Shown: positions 25,215 through 34,376 of the stretch, in pieces
How the letters are laid out: each line of letters opens with the position of its first letter
How positions within the stretch are numbered: the first letter of the stretch is position 1
Assembly: GCF_900163545.1 (NCBI RefSeq)
Contig: NZ_FUHW01000048.1
Span: 1 to 36,200 of the forward strand
Source of the DNA: Arthrobacter rhombi
Lineage (GTDB): Bacteria > Actinomycetota > Actinomycetes > Actinomycetales > Micrococcaceae
DNA length: 36,200 nucleotides
Direction of reading: 5' to 3'
Notes under the pieces: generated by a model
The model's database searches: none
What the model was told of the DNA's origin: nothing
What the model saw: the letters and a program-made list of their open reading frames with translations, nothing else
Translations under genes and position numbers: made by a program

Positions 25215-25351
25215 CACCCATTGCGATCACCATGCTGATCATTGCCATCGTGACGGTCTGGGGCGGTTTGGCGCTTGCGCTGATCAACCTCTCCCGCCAC
25301 CCCGAGGAGCCCCAGGACGACCTGCCCGAGAACATCGCGCCCGAGCTCTAG
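25211..25351 (+). CDS. Small subunit of NSS transporter (MetS-type)
   Basis: This short gene encodes a 46-residue single-pass membrane peptide. It has one hydrophobic helix at about residues 4-26 (IAITMLIIAIVTVWGGLALA), then a charged tail with NLSRHPEEPQDD. It overlaps the symporter by four bases (ATGA), the usual arrangement for the methionine/alanine import NSS small subunit, which in Corynebacterium is required for transport by MetP. The symbol metS is not assigned because the substrate here is unknown. A perfect 12-bp terminator hairpin begins 14 bases after its stop. Confidence 0.8.
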   Translation: MTPIAITMLIIAIVTVWGGLALALINLSRHPEEPQDDLPENIAPEL

Positions 25352-25364
25352 CCTCTTCCCTCAC

Positions 25365-25408
25365 CGGCGGTGCTCCTCGTCCCTTTCCAGGGATGGGGAG
25401 CACCGCCG
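25365..25408 (+). terminator. Terminator after the NSS operon
   Basis: CGGCGGTGCTCC at 25365-25376 pairs perfectly with GGAGCACCGCCG at 25397-25408, followed by TTT. The 20-base loop contains a smaller CCCTTTCCAGGG hairpin. It separates the transporter pair from the aminotransferase gene on the same strand. Confidence 0.7.
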
Positions 25409-25543
25409 TTTGTGCGCTGTGCGGATGCATAACGCATCACGGGTAGCCCTGTGCCAGGCACCCTAGCGTCCGTTGGACGGCTGACCGTAGGCTCAATGCC
25501 GATGCAAGGCCCCAACCGCAGTACCCAATGGAAGGAAGCCGCC

Positions 25544-26884
25544 GTGGAGATCGAATACCGGCTCGAACAAAAGCGCAACATCACCGGGGCGTTCCCCGGC
25601 CCCGCCTCCCTGGCCCTGGCCGAACGTCGCGCCGCGACCGTTGCTGCCGGCGTCGCCTCCTCAGTGCCGGTCTATGCCGCGGACGCTGATGGTGGGGTCA
25701 TCGTTGACGTGGACGGGAACTCGTTCATCGACCTGGGTTCCGGCATTGCGGTGACGACCGTGGGCGCCTCCAACCCGAAGGTCGCTGCCGCCGTCAGCCA
25801 GCAGACGGAACGCTTCAACCACACCTGCTTCATGGTCACCCCCTACGAGGGGTACGTGGAATTGGCGGAGAAGCTGGCCGAGCTCACCCCTGGCGAGCAC
25901 GCCAAGAAGAGTGTGTTCTTCAATTCCGGCGCAGAAGCCGTGGAGAACGCCGTCAAGGTCGCCCGTGTCGCCACGGGACGCACCGCCGTCGTCGCCTTCG
26001 ACCACGCCTATCACGGCCGCACCAACCTCACCATGGGCCTGACCGCCAAGGCAGCTCCCTATAAGCGCGGATTCGGGCCGTTGGCCTCGGAGATCTACCG
26101 GATGCCGATGAGCTACCCTTTCCGTGAGGAAAACCCGAACATCTCCGGCAAGGAAGCCGCCGAACGGGCGATCCTGTCGATGGAAAAGCAGATCGGTGGG
26201 GACCAGATCGCCGCCATCATCATCGAGCCCATCCAAGGCGAGGGCGGTTTCATCGTCCCCGCCACGGGATTCCTGCCGCGCATCGCCGAATGGGCGAAGG
26301 AACAAGGCATCGTCTTCATCGCTGATGAGGTCCAGTCCGGTTTCTGCCGCACCGGCGACTGGTTCGCGGTGAACCACGAATCCGTGGTCCCCGACATCGT
26401 CACCCTGGCCAAGGGCATCGCCGGTGGCCTGCCGCTTTCGGCTGTCACCGGCCGGGCCGAACTCCTCGATGCAGTTCACCCCGGAGGGCTTGGCGGAACC
26501 TACGGCGGCAACCCGGTGGCGGTCGCCGCGGGGTTGGCTGCCGTGGAATACATGGCCGAAGCGGACCTCAACAGCCGCGCCCGGGCCATCGAGGAGACCT
26601 TCTACACCCGGCTGCGCCCACTGCAGCATGAAGTGCCTGCCATCGGGGACCTGCGCGGCCGTGGAGCCATGCTGGCCATCGAATTCGTCAAGGCCGGAGG
26701 GAAGGAACCCGACGCCGAGGTGACCCGGAAGATCGCCGCTGATTGCCTGGCCGCAGGGGTCATCATCCTGACCTGCGGCACCTACGGCAACGTGGTGCGC
26801 CTGTTGCCGCCACTGGTCATTTCCGACGAGTTGTTGGCCGACGCATTCGATGTTCTGGAAGAAGCCATTCGCCGGCACGCCTGA
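25544..26884 (+). CDS. gabT: 4-Aminobutyrate aminotransferase
   Basis: This 446-residue class III PLP aminotransferase would move the amino group of GABA to 2-oxoglutarate, giving succinic semialdehyde. PLP-binding features are NSGAEAVENAVKVARVATGR near residue 126, AYHGRTNLTMGLT near 152, IADEVQSGFCRTG near 260, and the Schiff-base lysine K290 in LAKGIAGGLPL. The start is a GTG at 25544 with GGAAGGAAG just upstream; the longer open frame to 25451 has no such support. No succinate-semialdehyde dehydrogenase gene follows. It shares its neighbourhood with a PucR regulator and an NSS symporter. Related ornithine or beta-alanine aminotransferases are possible, but overall motifs favour GabT. Confidence 0.87.
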   Translation: MEIEYRLEQKRNITGAFPGPASLALAERRAATVAAGVASSVPVYAADADGGVIVDVDGNSFIDLGSGIAVTTVGASNPKVAAAVSQQTERFNHTCFMVTPYEGYVELAEKLAELTPGEHAKKSVFFNSGAEAVENAVKVARVATGRTAVVAFDHAYHGRTNLTMGLTAKAAPYKRGFGPLASEIYRMPMSYPFREENPNISGKEAAERAILSMEKQIGGDQIAAIIIEPIQGEGGFIVPATGFLPRIAEWAKEQGIVFIADEVQSGFCRTGDWFAVNHESVVPDIVTLAKGIAGGLPLSAVTGRAELLDAVHPGGLGGTYGGNPVAVAAGLAAVEYMAEADLNSRARAIEETFYTRLRPLQHEVPAIGDLRGRGAMLAIEFVKAGGKEPDAEVTRKIAADCLAAGVIILTCGTYGNVVRLLPPLVISDELLADAFDVLEEAIRRHA

Positions 26885-26902
26885 GCGATCAAGGCGACGT
26901 TC

Positions 26903-26935
26903 GGCGCCGGATCAGCCGTTGGCTGGTCCGGTGCC
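26903..26935 (+). terminator. 15-bp terminator between gabT and rarD
   Basis: Arms 26903-26917 and 26921-26935 flank a GTT loop. In + strand RNA the two imperfect positions are G-U wobbles, giving a continuous 15-bp stem. In - strand RNA the same positions are C-A mismatches. It therefore favours ending gabT transcription, although it also overlaps the end of the opposing gene (stop 26912-26914). Confidence 0.65.
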
Positions 26936-27919
26936 GTCCTGCTTAAGCGCGGTGGCAGTTGCTGAGCGGCGCGCCATCCGGGGAGGACCTGGTCGGCGCA
27001 GCATGTCGACAGCCACCAGGATGATGGCCACCCAGACGAGGGCGAAACCGGCGAGCCGTTCAGGAGGCATGGCCTCTCCGAAGAGCGCCACGGCAATGAT
27101 GAACTGCATCACCGGGTTCAAGAATTGCAGGGTTCCCAAGGTGCTCAACGGCAGTCTGCGGGCCGCGCCGCCAAAGAGCAGCAGGGGTACCGCGGTGACG
27201 ATGCCGCTGGCCGCCATGAGCCAGAAGTGTCCCGGGCCGTTACTGAGCACCGTCGACTCATCCCGGGACATCAGCCATCCCAAGTACACCAGGGCAGGAA
27301 CCGTCAGAAAGGCAGTCTCGACGGTCAGGCTGGTCACGGCCGTGGCGGTGCGCCCCACACGATTCTTCACGAACCCGTACAGGCCGAAGGAGAAGGCCAG
27401 GGTCAACGCAATCACCGGCACCGAACCGTAGGCGAAGGTCAGCACCAGTACCGCAGCGAGTCCGAAACCCAGGGCCGTCCATTGCAGCCGGGTCAGCCGT
27501 TCCTTCAGGAAGACCACTCCCAGGCCGGCGGAGACCAACGGGTTGATGAAGTAGCCCAGTGACGCCTCCACCGCGTGCCCGTTGAGCACGGCAAAAGCGT
27601 AGGTCACCCAGTTCGCCGTGATCAGCACCGCGGCGAGCGCGAGCCGTCGCAGGGCCGGGCGGTCGTGCAAAAGCACGCGCAGGTCATTCCAACTGCGGGT
27701 GAAGGTGATCAGCAGGAGACAGAAGACCAGACTGAACACGATCCGGTTGGCGACGATCTCCGTGGGGGAGGCGATCGCGATCGTCATGAAGTACAACGGC
27801 ATCAGGCCCCACAGCGCGTAAGCGCCAAGCCCCTGGCCCAACCCGGCACGGCTCGGCCGTGTCGTCGTGCCGGTCATCCCCGGGCGTGCAGGGGCTTCGG
27901 GGGTACTTTCGTGGGGCAT
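26912..27919 (-). CDS. rarD: RarD/EamA-family transporter
   Basis: This 335-residue drug/metabolite transporter has about ten hydrophobic segments and two EamA-type halves. The first segment GLGAYALWGLMPLYF near residue 44 is the typical start of RarD proteins. Other RarD features are VSAGLGVVFLKERLTRLQW and LGTLQFLNPVMQFIIAVALFGE. RarD was first described from chloramphenicol sensitivity; the true substrate is unknown. I take the ATG at 27919; a second ATG at 27877 would give a 321-residue protein closer to the usual 290-310. It lies downstream of eccC on the same strand, 46 bases away, separated by a short GC hairpin, and converges with gabT. Confidence 0.85.
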   Translation of the reverse strand: MPHESTPEAPARPGMTGTTTRPSRAGLGQGLGAYALWGLMPLYFMTIAIASPTEIVANRIVFSLVFCLLLITFTRSWNDLRVLLHDRPALRRLALAAVLITANWVTYAFAVLNGHAVEASLGYFINPLVSAGLGVVFLKERLTRLQWTALGFGLAAVLVLTFAYGSVPVIALTLAFSFGLYGFVKNRVGRTATAVTSLTVETAFLTVPALVYLGWLMSRDESTVLSNGPGHFWLMAASGIVTAVPLLLFGGAARRLPLSTLGTLQFLNPVMQFIIAVALFGEAMPPERLAGFALVWVAIILVAVDMLRRPGPPRMARRSATATALKQDGTGPANG

Positions 27920-27931
27920 ACTCTTGGCAAC

Positions 27932-27946
27932 CCGGGGTGCCCCCGG
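27932..27946 (-). terminator. Short GC hairpin after eccC
   Basis: CCGGGG at 27932-27937 pairs with CCCCGG at 27941-27946 across a three-base loop, about 20 bases after the EccC stop. No T-run follows. It is the only candidate terminator between the secretion operon and rarD. Confidence 0.3.
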
Positions 27947-27965
27947 CCTATTCCACATTCCGACA

Positions 27966-30900
27966 CTATTCCGTGTCGGGGTTCAGGTAGGTCTGTACCG
28001 TCTGTACCGGACGCCCGGTCTGGACTAGCTGCCCGCGGCCCGCGGGCAGGGGCCGGGCACGGATGTTGTTGATCAATCCGCCCTCGGATCGGTCCCCGCT
28101 CATGATCAGCGCAGCCGTTCCGGCGTCGCGCAGTGTGGAAAAGAATGATTCATACATGCCTCGGCTGGCGCTGCGGACCTTGCGGGTCAAAATGACGTGA
28201 AGATCAAGTTCGTCGGCCATGGGCAGGTATTTGGTGAGGCGTGACAAGGGGGAGGAACCGCTGGCCGTCAGCACGTCGTAATCATCGGCGATGACGACCA
28301 GTTTCGCCTTGCTGGGCTTGTTGTTATCGTCACCTCCCGTGCTGCGTAGCTCCAACTCGGCTGCCAAAGCCGCGGAAAGCTGTTCCCCGACGATGGCGCT
28401 GCCGGCGTAGCCACCCAGATAGTCGTCGGGTACGACGTCGTCGAGTCCCTTGCGGGGATCGTAGACACCGAAGAGCAGGTCATCCGGGGTGTGCTGATCA
28501 ACCAGCGTGGCGATGACATTGCGCAGAATGTTGGATTTGCCGGATTCTTCGTCACCGAGCATGATCAGGTGCCGGTCCTTGGACTGCAGATCCAAGACGT
28601 GGTTGCCGAGGTCGACTTCGCGCAGGCCCAGTGGGAACTGTCCCTGGCCCGGTGTTGGGGGCGCCTGTTCCCAGCCGACGCTGGCCGGGAGAACACGGAC
28701 CTGCATGGCGGTTTCGGTGGTGTGTTCGGCCACTTGGGCCACGAGGTCTTTCAGGCCGTCGGAGAGGTCCTCGGGATCATCGACTCCGTCGATCCGGGGC
28801 AGCGCCACATGGCCGATCAACTTGCGGTCCGACAACGCCCGTCCGGGGGCCTCAGGATTGACACCGGGGGCGACCTTCCGGTCGATCTGCGAGTCTGACG
28901 GTTCGGCGAGGGCGGTCTCGATTTTGTTGCCGAAGAAGCCCTGCTGCGCCATGCGAAGTTCCGCATTGCGGTTCAGGGTGGTCACGACATGGATGCCGTA
29001 GCCTCCACCGCGCATGATCAACGCGAAGACGTTCTCCTGGATCTCTTCGAAGTCGTCGGCGATCTGCCCATAGCCGTCGATCACCAAGAAGATGTCGGCG
29101 CTGGGTAGTTCGGGGAGCCGACCATCGGCATGCATGCGGCGCATGGTCGTGAGGGAATCGATCTGGTGGTGTTCGAAGACTCGTTCACGGACCAGGAGCA
29201 TGCCTACCAGTTCCTCCACGGTGCGGCGGACGACTTCGCGGTTGGTACGGATGGCCGTGCCGCCGACGTGGGGCAGCCCGCCAAGGGGTAGCAGTGCGGA
29301 GCCGAGCAGGTCGATGCAGTAGATGCCGACTTCATGGGGAGAGTGAGTCAACGCCATGGAGGCCACGACGGTCCTCAATAACGTGCTGCGCCCCGACTGG
29401 GGGCCACCGGTGATCATCAGGTTCCCGCCGCCTGAGGTGAAATCGATATGCCAGAGACCCTGCCACTGTTTGGCCGGGTCGTCGAGCAGGCCGATCGGTA
29501 CGCGCAACCCGCCTCCGGAACCCAGTTGAAGGCCATGTTTGCCCGGATGGACGCCGCCAGCTGCGGCATCCAAGGAGACGGCGGCGGGCAGCGGAGGCAA
29601 CCAGATTTCTTGGACCGAGCGCGGGAACGAACGCAACGTGTCCATCAGCGTGGACATCACGGTGGGGCCGGTGGTGCGTTTGGCAGCTACGTCCTTCTTC
29701 TGGGTGGTGCTCGTTTCCCCTTCCGGTTCCTCCCCCGCATAGCGGGGGACCGTGAGCACATCGGCGACCTCGGCAGGGGCCATCTCGTCTGCCTCATCTT
29801 GCCTGACGTCCTCGACCGGGCCGGAAACGTAGCCGGCCTTGAATCTCGTATAGACCGTGGTGTCGACCTTGAGGAAGCCGTATCCGGGGACCGGGGGCAA
29901 ATGGAAGGCATCGGGGCTGTCCAACACCGTGCGCGATTCTGATTCGGACAGTGTGCGCAGGCCCAATCGGTAGGACAGATAGGTTTCCAGCCCCTTGAGC
30001 TTTCCCGATTCAACGCGCTGGCTGCTCAACAGAAGGTGGACGCCGATAGATCGGCCGATGCGCCCGATGGACAGAAACAGATCGATAAAATCCGGGCGGG
30101 CGGTGAGCAGCTCACCGAACTCGTCGATGATCACCACCAGATGCGGCAAGGGTGCCATGTCTTCGCCACGGGCTAGTCGCTCATTGCGGTGAACTTGGTA
30201 GTCGGTGATGTTGGCAATGTTTCCCGCAGCCTTGAGGACTTCCTGGCGACGCAAAATTTCCCCGTTGAGGCTGGCGTAGACGCGCTCGATCAGGGAAAGG
30301 TCGTCCGAGAGGTTGGTGATGATGCCCGTGACCTGTGGAGCGCCCTCGAAGGGGGCGAAGGTGGCACCGCCTTTGAAGTCCACGAGGACCATCGCCAGAA
30401 CGTCGGGGGAGTGAGTGGCCAGCAATCCGAAGACGAGTGAACGCAGCATCTCCGATTTTCCCGAACCCGTAGCCCCGACACACAACCCGTGTGGGCCCAT
30501 GCCGAACTGGGCGGACTCCTTCAAATCTAGGACCGTGGGACGGCCAGCGTCGTCTGGTCCCAGGGGGATCCGAAGGAACTCGGCGTCGCCACGCGGTTTC
30601 CAGGTGCGTTCTATATCGGCACGGTCCAGATTCGAGCTGAGGCCGAGCATCCCCAAAAAGCTCTCGGCGCCTTGTCCGGAACCACCATGTTCCAAGGAAT
30701 CGGCTGAAAGCCGCAGCGGGGACAGTTCATGGGCCAACGCATCGGCTGTTGCGACGGATAGCGGGTCCAAGGACCCGAAGGAAACTTCGGGATGTACCGA
30801 GTCCGAGCGGTAGTCCTGGACCTGGAATCCCTCGCCGGTCTGGGTGATCCTGATGGTGATGTCGCTGGGTTCCTCGCTGCGATCGTGCACCAAGTGCAGG

Positions 30901-31943
30901 ACCGTGAGGCCGAGGTCTCCGGGGGAGAGGAACCGGTCGGCCAAGGGGAGCTCTTGTGCCTGTGTTCCATGGGTATCCGAGACCACGACGAGTCGTGCCA
31001 GGGCCTGCCCCGCCCGACTATTCACTTTTTTTGCTTCCACGGCGATCTTGGCCCGGCGTTGCAGATCGGTATTCATGACGTCGGCCAACGACGCAAGGTC
31101 GGGGGCGATCCGGCGTTCCAACTCCACCCCCGAACTTCGGCTTTGATCCGCCAGATGCGGCAACCACGTGGCCCACTGCCAGTCGTCCCTCAAATGTTCG
31201 GGGGTGCTGATGCCCAGACCCAAATCTTCGGGGGAATGGAACGCGCTGGCCGAAATCAGGAGGTTCCGGGTGGTGGAGGTGACGAATTCGCGGTCGCCGA
31301 TGATGCTGACGTTCCCCACCGAATCGAGGGGTACCGTCACCGGCATATCGGGACTGGTGGAAAAACGGCGTTTGAGGATTTCTGCTTCGGCGGCCATGAA
31401 GGAATCGGTCTGCTGGGTGGCGCCGGAAACCTCGCTGACCGTGATATCCCGGCAAGGGCGGGCCCCCGAGCCGAGCCGAACGTCCAGGAAGTCCTCGTTT
31501 CCGCGGCGACGCTCCCAGAGCCGCATGGGCGTGCGCACGATATCGAATAAAGCCTCGGGTGGCGGGGCACTTTGCCGGGCCACCCCGAGCGCCTCGATCT
31601 CGTCGGCACGCATTTTCACGCGGGAACGTTCCAAGTAGCGCATGTAGTTCTCGCGCAGTTGGGTGCGGGTCCGCACGGCCTTACCTCGGTTGGAGAACAT
31701 CATGAAGATGGCGATCACCACGGTCACGATCATCATCATGGCTCCGATGGCCGCGAAGGGGGAGTTACGGAACATCATCATGGCCGTCATGGATACCGCG
31801 CCGCCGAGCATGGGCACGATAGACATCAAGTTCAGACCGGGTGCTTCGCCCTCGACCGGTGGGGGCCCGTCAAGAAGGAAGGGACGAAAAATACGCAACG
31901 GTGTCGAGGTCCGCGCGGGGCGGTGAATGATTCGCTGAGCCAT
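27966..31943 (-). CDS. eccC: Type VII secretion FtsK/SpoIIIE ATPase EccC
   Basis: This 1325-residue motor protein drives ESX/type VII export. The N-terminus has two hydrophobic helices at about residues 38-83. Three FtsK/SpoIIIE ATPase domains follow. Domain 1 has canonical Walker A GATGSGKS (K496) and Walker B VVIIDEFGELL near 605. Domain 2 has GGPQSGRS with arginine R852 in place of the lysine, and LVIDGYG near 957 lacking the usual acidic pair. Domain 3 has GDEESGKS (K1136) and VVIADDYD. All domains are in one chain, unlike the split EccCa/EccCb of mycobacterial ESX-1. It starts three bases after the stop of the MinD-like gene, as last gene of the leftward operon. In known EccC proteins the third domain binds the signal on the EsxB-type substrate. 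Confidence 0.93.
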   Translation of the reverse strand: MAQRIIHRPARTSTPLRIFRPFLLDGPPPVEGEAPGLNLMSIVPMLGGAVSMTAMMMFRNSPFAAIGAMMMIVTVVIAIFMMFSNRGKAVRTRTQLRENYMRYLERSRVKMRADEIEALGVARQSAPPPEALFDIVRTPMRLWERRRGNEDFLDVRLGSGARPCRDITVSEVSGATQQTDSFMAAEAEILKRRFSTSPDMPVTVPLDSVGNVSIIGDREFVTSTTRNLLISASAFHSPEDLGLGISTPEHLRDDWQWATWLPHLADQSRSSGVELERRIAPDLASLADVMNTDLQRRAKIAVEAKKVNSRAGQALARLVVVSDTHGTQAQELPLADRFLSPGDLGLTVLHLVHDRSEEPSDITIRITQTGEGFQVQDYRSDSVHPEVSFGSLDPLSVATADALAHELSPLRLSADSLEHGGSGQGAESFLGMLGLSSNLDRADIERTWKPRGDAEFLRIPLGPDDAGRPTVLDLKESAQFGMGPHGLCVGATGSGKSEMLRSLVFGLLATHSPDVLAMVLVDFKGGATFAPFEGAPQVTGIITNLSDDLSLIERVYASLNGEILRRQEVLKAAGNIANITDYQVHRNERLARGEDMAPLPHLVVIIDEFGELLTARPDFIDLFLSIGRIGRSIGVHLLLSSQRVESGKLKGLETYLSYRLGLRTLSESESRTVLDSPDAFHLPPVPGYGFLKVDTTVYTRFKAGYVSGPVEDVRQDEADEMAPAEVADVLTVPRYAGEEPEGETSTTQKKDVAAKRTTGPTVMSTLMDTLRSFPRSVQEIWLPPLPAAVSLDAAAGGVHPGKHGLQLGSGGGLRVPIGLLDDPAKQWQGLWHIDFTSGGGNLMITGGPQSGRSTLLRTVVASMALTHSPHEVGIYCIDLLGSALLPLGGLPHVGGTAIRTNREVVRRTVEELVGMLLVRERVFEHHQIDSLTTMRRMHADGRLPELPSADIFLVIDGYGQIADDFEEIQENVFALIMRGGGYGIHVVTTLNRNAELRMAQQGFFGNKIETALAEPSDSQIDRKVAPGVNPEAPGRALSDRKLIGHVALPRIDGVDDPEDLSDGLKDLVAQVAEHTTETAMQVRVLPASVGWEQAPPTPGQGQFPLGLREVDLGNHVLDLQSKDRHLIMLGDEESGKSNILRNVIATLVDQHTPDDLLFGVYDPRKGLDDVVPDDYLGGYAGSAIVGEQLSAALAAELELRSTGGDDNNKPSKAKLVVIADDYDVLTASGSSPLSRLTKYLPMADELDLHVILTRKVRSASRGMYESFFSTLRDAGTAALIMSGDRSEGGLINNIRARPLPAGRGQLVQTGRPVQTVQTYLNPDTE

Positions 31944-31946
31944 CTG

Positions 31947-33008
31947 CTACTGGACCCCGTTGGCCAGTTCGAGGTTGCGGGCGGCCAGGACGGTGCCTGC
32001 CTCCCGATGAGCCGGAAGCATCAATGGCAGCGTGACTCGTGCACCGGCGGCTAGATGCCGGTCGTAGCCGATGGCGTGGGCATCGAAACCGAGCCGGGAG
32101 AGCCGGCCCGCTTGGTCGAGGGCTTGCAGCGCCGATGAATGGTCCTGCTGCATCACCAGCACCGTCAGGGGCACTGGCGCGAGGAGCGGGTTCATCCGCC
32201 ACCTGGACAAGGCAGTGAGAGCGTCATCGAGGCCCGAGAGCGTCGCCGGGACCACGAAGAGGGCCCCGTGGCAGTCAGCCAGTGCGGCCTGGGTTTCGGG
32301 AGCTTCCAGACCGGTGGGGCAGTCAAGCAACGTGATGGGGAAATACCGGGAGACAGTGGACGCGGCTTCCCGTAGCAGCGGAGCCGCAGTCCGCTGCGGT
32401 GAGCCTGAGCGTGGCCCCGTTGCGTAAAGCCCGTCGGCGGCCGGGGCAAGCAACTCGGCCAGATGCGCGGCGCCGGGCTGGGCGCCGTTGGTGAGTTCTG
32501 GGACGATGGAGTCTAGTGCGAGGGCATCATCGATCCCTAGGCGCAGGGCGAGACTTCCATGGCCCGGGTCGAGGTCCAGAACGCAGACGCTGTCGGTCCG
32601 TAGGGCAGAGAACGTGCGGGCCAGGAGCGCGGCGGCCGTCGTTTTTCCTGCACCGCCACGCGTCGAGACCACGGCGATCCGTCGACCGGTGGTGACCGGG
32701 GCCTGCACGCCGGCAGCGAATTGACTAATTTCCGTCGCGCGGTGTTTGCCACCGAACAACATCCCGAGGATGCGCCGGAGGGATCCGCCGGTGGCCCGGA
32801 CACCGGATAGCCGGCGGCGGTCGTTCTCCAACGGTGCGCCCAACGTATCGGAGGTGGGCCGGGCCCGCCGTGTGGAGGGGCCGGGAACCCCTCCGGAGCC
32901 ACCCCGTCGGCTATCCGGCGTGGGTGCCCAGGGATCATTGAGTGGCTGCCCCCATGGGTCGAGTTGTTGCTCGCCCGCCGGGTGGCCGGGATGCTGAGAT
33001 GCGGTCAT
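31947..33008 (-). CDS. MinD/ParA-like ATPase of the type VII locus (EspI-like)
   Basis: This 353-residue P-loop protein has a Pro/Gly/Arg-rich, probably disordered N-terminal part (about residues 1-105) and a C-terminal SIMIBI-type ATPase. The deviant Walker A is STRGGAGKTTAA near 115, where the signature lysine of KGGxGKT is arginine. VCVLDLDPGHGSLALRLG near 143 is the A' region, and LLDCPTGLEAPETQAAL near 225 holds the switch II aspartate. Such proteins accompany actinobacterial ESX loci; EspI of ESX-1 has the same layout and regulates secretion. The ATG at 33008 is preceded by GGAGG on the - strand. It lies between eccD (15 bases upstream) and eccC (3 bases downstream). Confidence 0.85.
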   Translation of the reverse strand: MTASQHPGHPAGEQQLDPWGQPLNDPWAPTPDSRRGGSGGVPGPSTRRARPTSDTLGAPLENDRRRLSGVRATGGSLRRILGMLFGGKHRATEISQFAAGVQAPVTTGRRIAVVSTRGGAGKTTAAALLARTFSALRTDSVCVLDLDPGHGSLALRLGIDDALALDSIVPELTNGAQPGAAHLAELLAPAADGLYATGPRSGSPQRTAAPLLREAASTVSRYFPITLLDCPTGLEAPETQAALADCHGALFVVPATLSGLDDALTALSRWRMNPLLAPVPLTVLVMQQDHSSALQALDQAGRLSRLGFDAHAIGYDRHLAAGARVTLPLMLPAHREAGTVLAARNLELANGVQ

Positions 33009-33023
33009 GGAAGGTCCTCCGTG

Positions 33024-34370
33024 CTAGAACGTGTCCAGCATTTGGGCGTAGACGCCGAAGTAGCCGATGAGCAGGGGGATCGTGGCGACTATGGCCAGGG
33101 TTTCGAGTCGTTCGCAGATCTGCCGGATTCGTGCCTCGATATGGTCTGGCAGATCCACCGCCAAGCCCAGGCCGATCACGACGGCCAGCACCAGGATGGA
33201 CAGCCCGACGATCCACACGGTGTCTTCGTTCAACCGAGTCAGTGCCCCTGCGCCGGCCAGGACCCCGATGCCCGTGGCGGCATAGAGCGCGTAGCGTTCC
33301 AGAGCCAGAGGGAAGGCCCGGGAGCGCAGCAGGGTTGCCAATGCGAGAGCCAGGAGTAGGGGAAGTGTCCACACGGGATGCCGATCATCCGTGGCGACCA
33401 ACCACATCCCGACGGCAGCGGAGATGGCAGCGGCCACGGTGGCCAGGGTGAGTCCGGCATGGGCCGAGCGGATGGCGGTGATGGCATCTCGGCGCCAGAT
33501 GGAGGTGCCTTTGGCCCGCTGGTCGTCGAGGGTGGACAAACCCGACAGTGACAGTGCCAAGGCCGGCAGCAGACCCATGATGAGGATGGAACAAATTGCC
33601 GCGATGGCGCCGACGCCGACCTCGAGGTCGGTATCGGTACTGGCCGATGCCCAACGGGCCAAGGGCAGGGCCACGGCCCAGATGCCGGTCAGCGTCCCCA
33701 GAACACCGGCGCCCAACAGGACGGCTCGTGGATGTTTGAGCACCGTCGCCAAGCAGGCGACGAAAGCGGCGGTGCCCGCAGCGGCCAATAACAGTCGCAA
33801 CGAGGGGGTAGCGGACCAATGAAGCAGGCCAATCATGCCCGCACCCCAGCCCGCGCCCATCAGGGCAGAGGAGACGGGCCGGGACGCAGCAGATACCGAA
33901 GCGCCCAATGCCAGGAGCCCGGCCCCCACAGCGAGGAGGATCCACCAACGGGCCTCAGGCAGGTACCTTCCCAGCAAGATATCCAGGGCGAGCCAGAGCC
34001 CCAACGCGGCGAAGATCCCCGATGCGGTCACCAGATGGGTGCGGTCCCATGAACCCCGCACTTCCCGGGATTGCTCGACGACGGTATCGGAGATGTCATA
34101 GACGACGGCAGGTGGTGGGGCTTCACTGTTGCTGACGAGCGTGAGGCGAGCACCGTCGACGACCTGCGCTTGGGTCAACGTTTCCCGCGAGGGGATGGGC
34201 TCCCCGGTGGCGGTCAGGAGAACCTTGGTGGCGACGGAGTCGCCCGGGCTGTCTCCGAGCAGGTCCAGGATCTGTGGCATCAGTGTTCCCACGGATTCGG
34301 TGGCGGGCAGCAAGAGGTCGGCATTGCGGCGTTCTCCCACGAGGGTCACGCGTGTGTAGGGCTGGGCCAT
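33024..34370 (-). CDS. eccD: Type VII secretion membrane channel protein EccD
   Basis: This 448-residue protein is the likely membrane channel component. Residues 1-90 form the ubiquitin-like (YukD) domain with YTRVTLVGERRNADLLLPATESVG and LTQAQVVDGARLTLV. From about residue 120 there follow roughly 11 hydrophobic segments, the EccD pattern. Length is close to the family's 450-500. The ATG at 34370 is six bases after the stop of the small membrane protein gene; the ribosome binding site is poor, so coupling to that gene is likely. It is the second gene of the leftward secretion operon. Confidence 0.9.
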   Translation of the reverse strand: MAQPYTRVTLVGERRNADLLLPATESVGTLMPQILDLLGDSPGDSVATKVLLTATGEPIPSRETLTQAQVVDGARLTLVSNSEAPPPAVVYDISDTVVEQSREVRGSWDRTHLVTASGIFAALGLWLALDILLGRYLPEARWWILLAVGAGLLALGASVSAASRPVSSALMGAGWGAGMIGLLHWSATPSLRLLLAAAGTAAFVACLATVLKHPRAVLLGAGVLGTLTGIWAVALPLARWASASTDTDLEVGVGAIAAICSILIMGLLPALALSLSGLSTLDDQRAKGTSIWRRDAITAIRSAHAGLTLATVAAAISAAVGMWLVATDDRHPVWTLPLLLALALATLLRSRAFPLALERYALYAATGIGVLAGAGALTRLNEDTVWIVGLSILVLAVVIGLGLAVDLPDHIEARIRQICERLETLAIVATIPLLIGYFGVYAQMLDTF

Positions 34371-34376
34371 GACGGG

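Noticed and set aside
27920..27965. rarD as the last gene of the type VII operon
   Set aside because: Same strand and close, but a short hairpin lies between, RarD is not known from ESX loci, and read-through cannot be judged from sequence.
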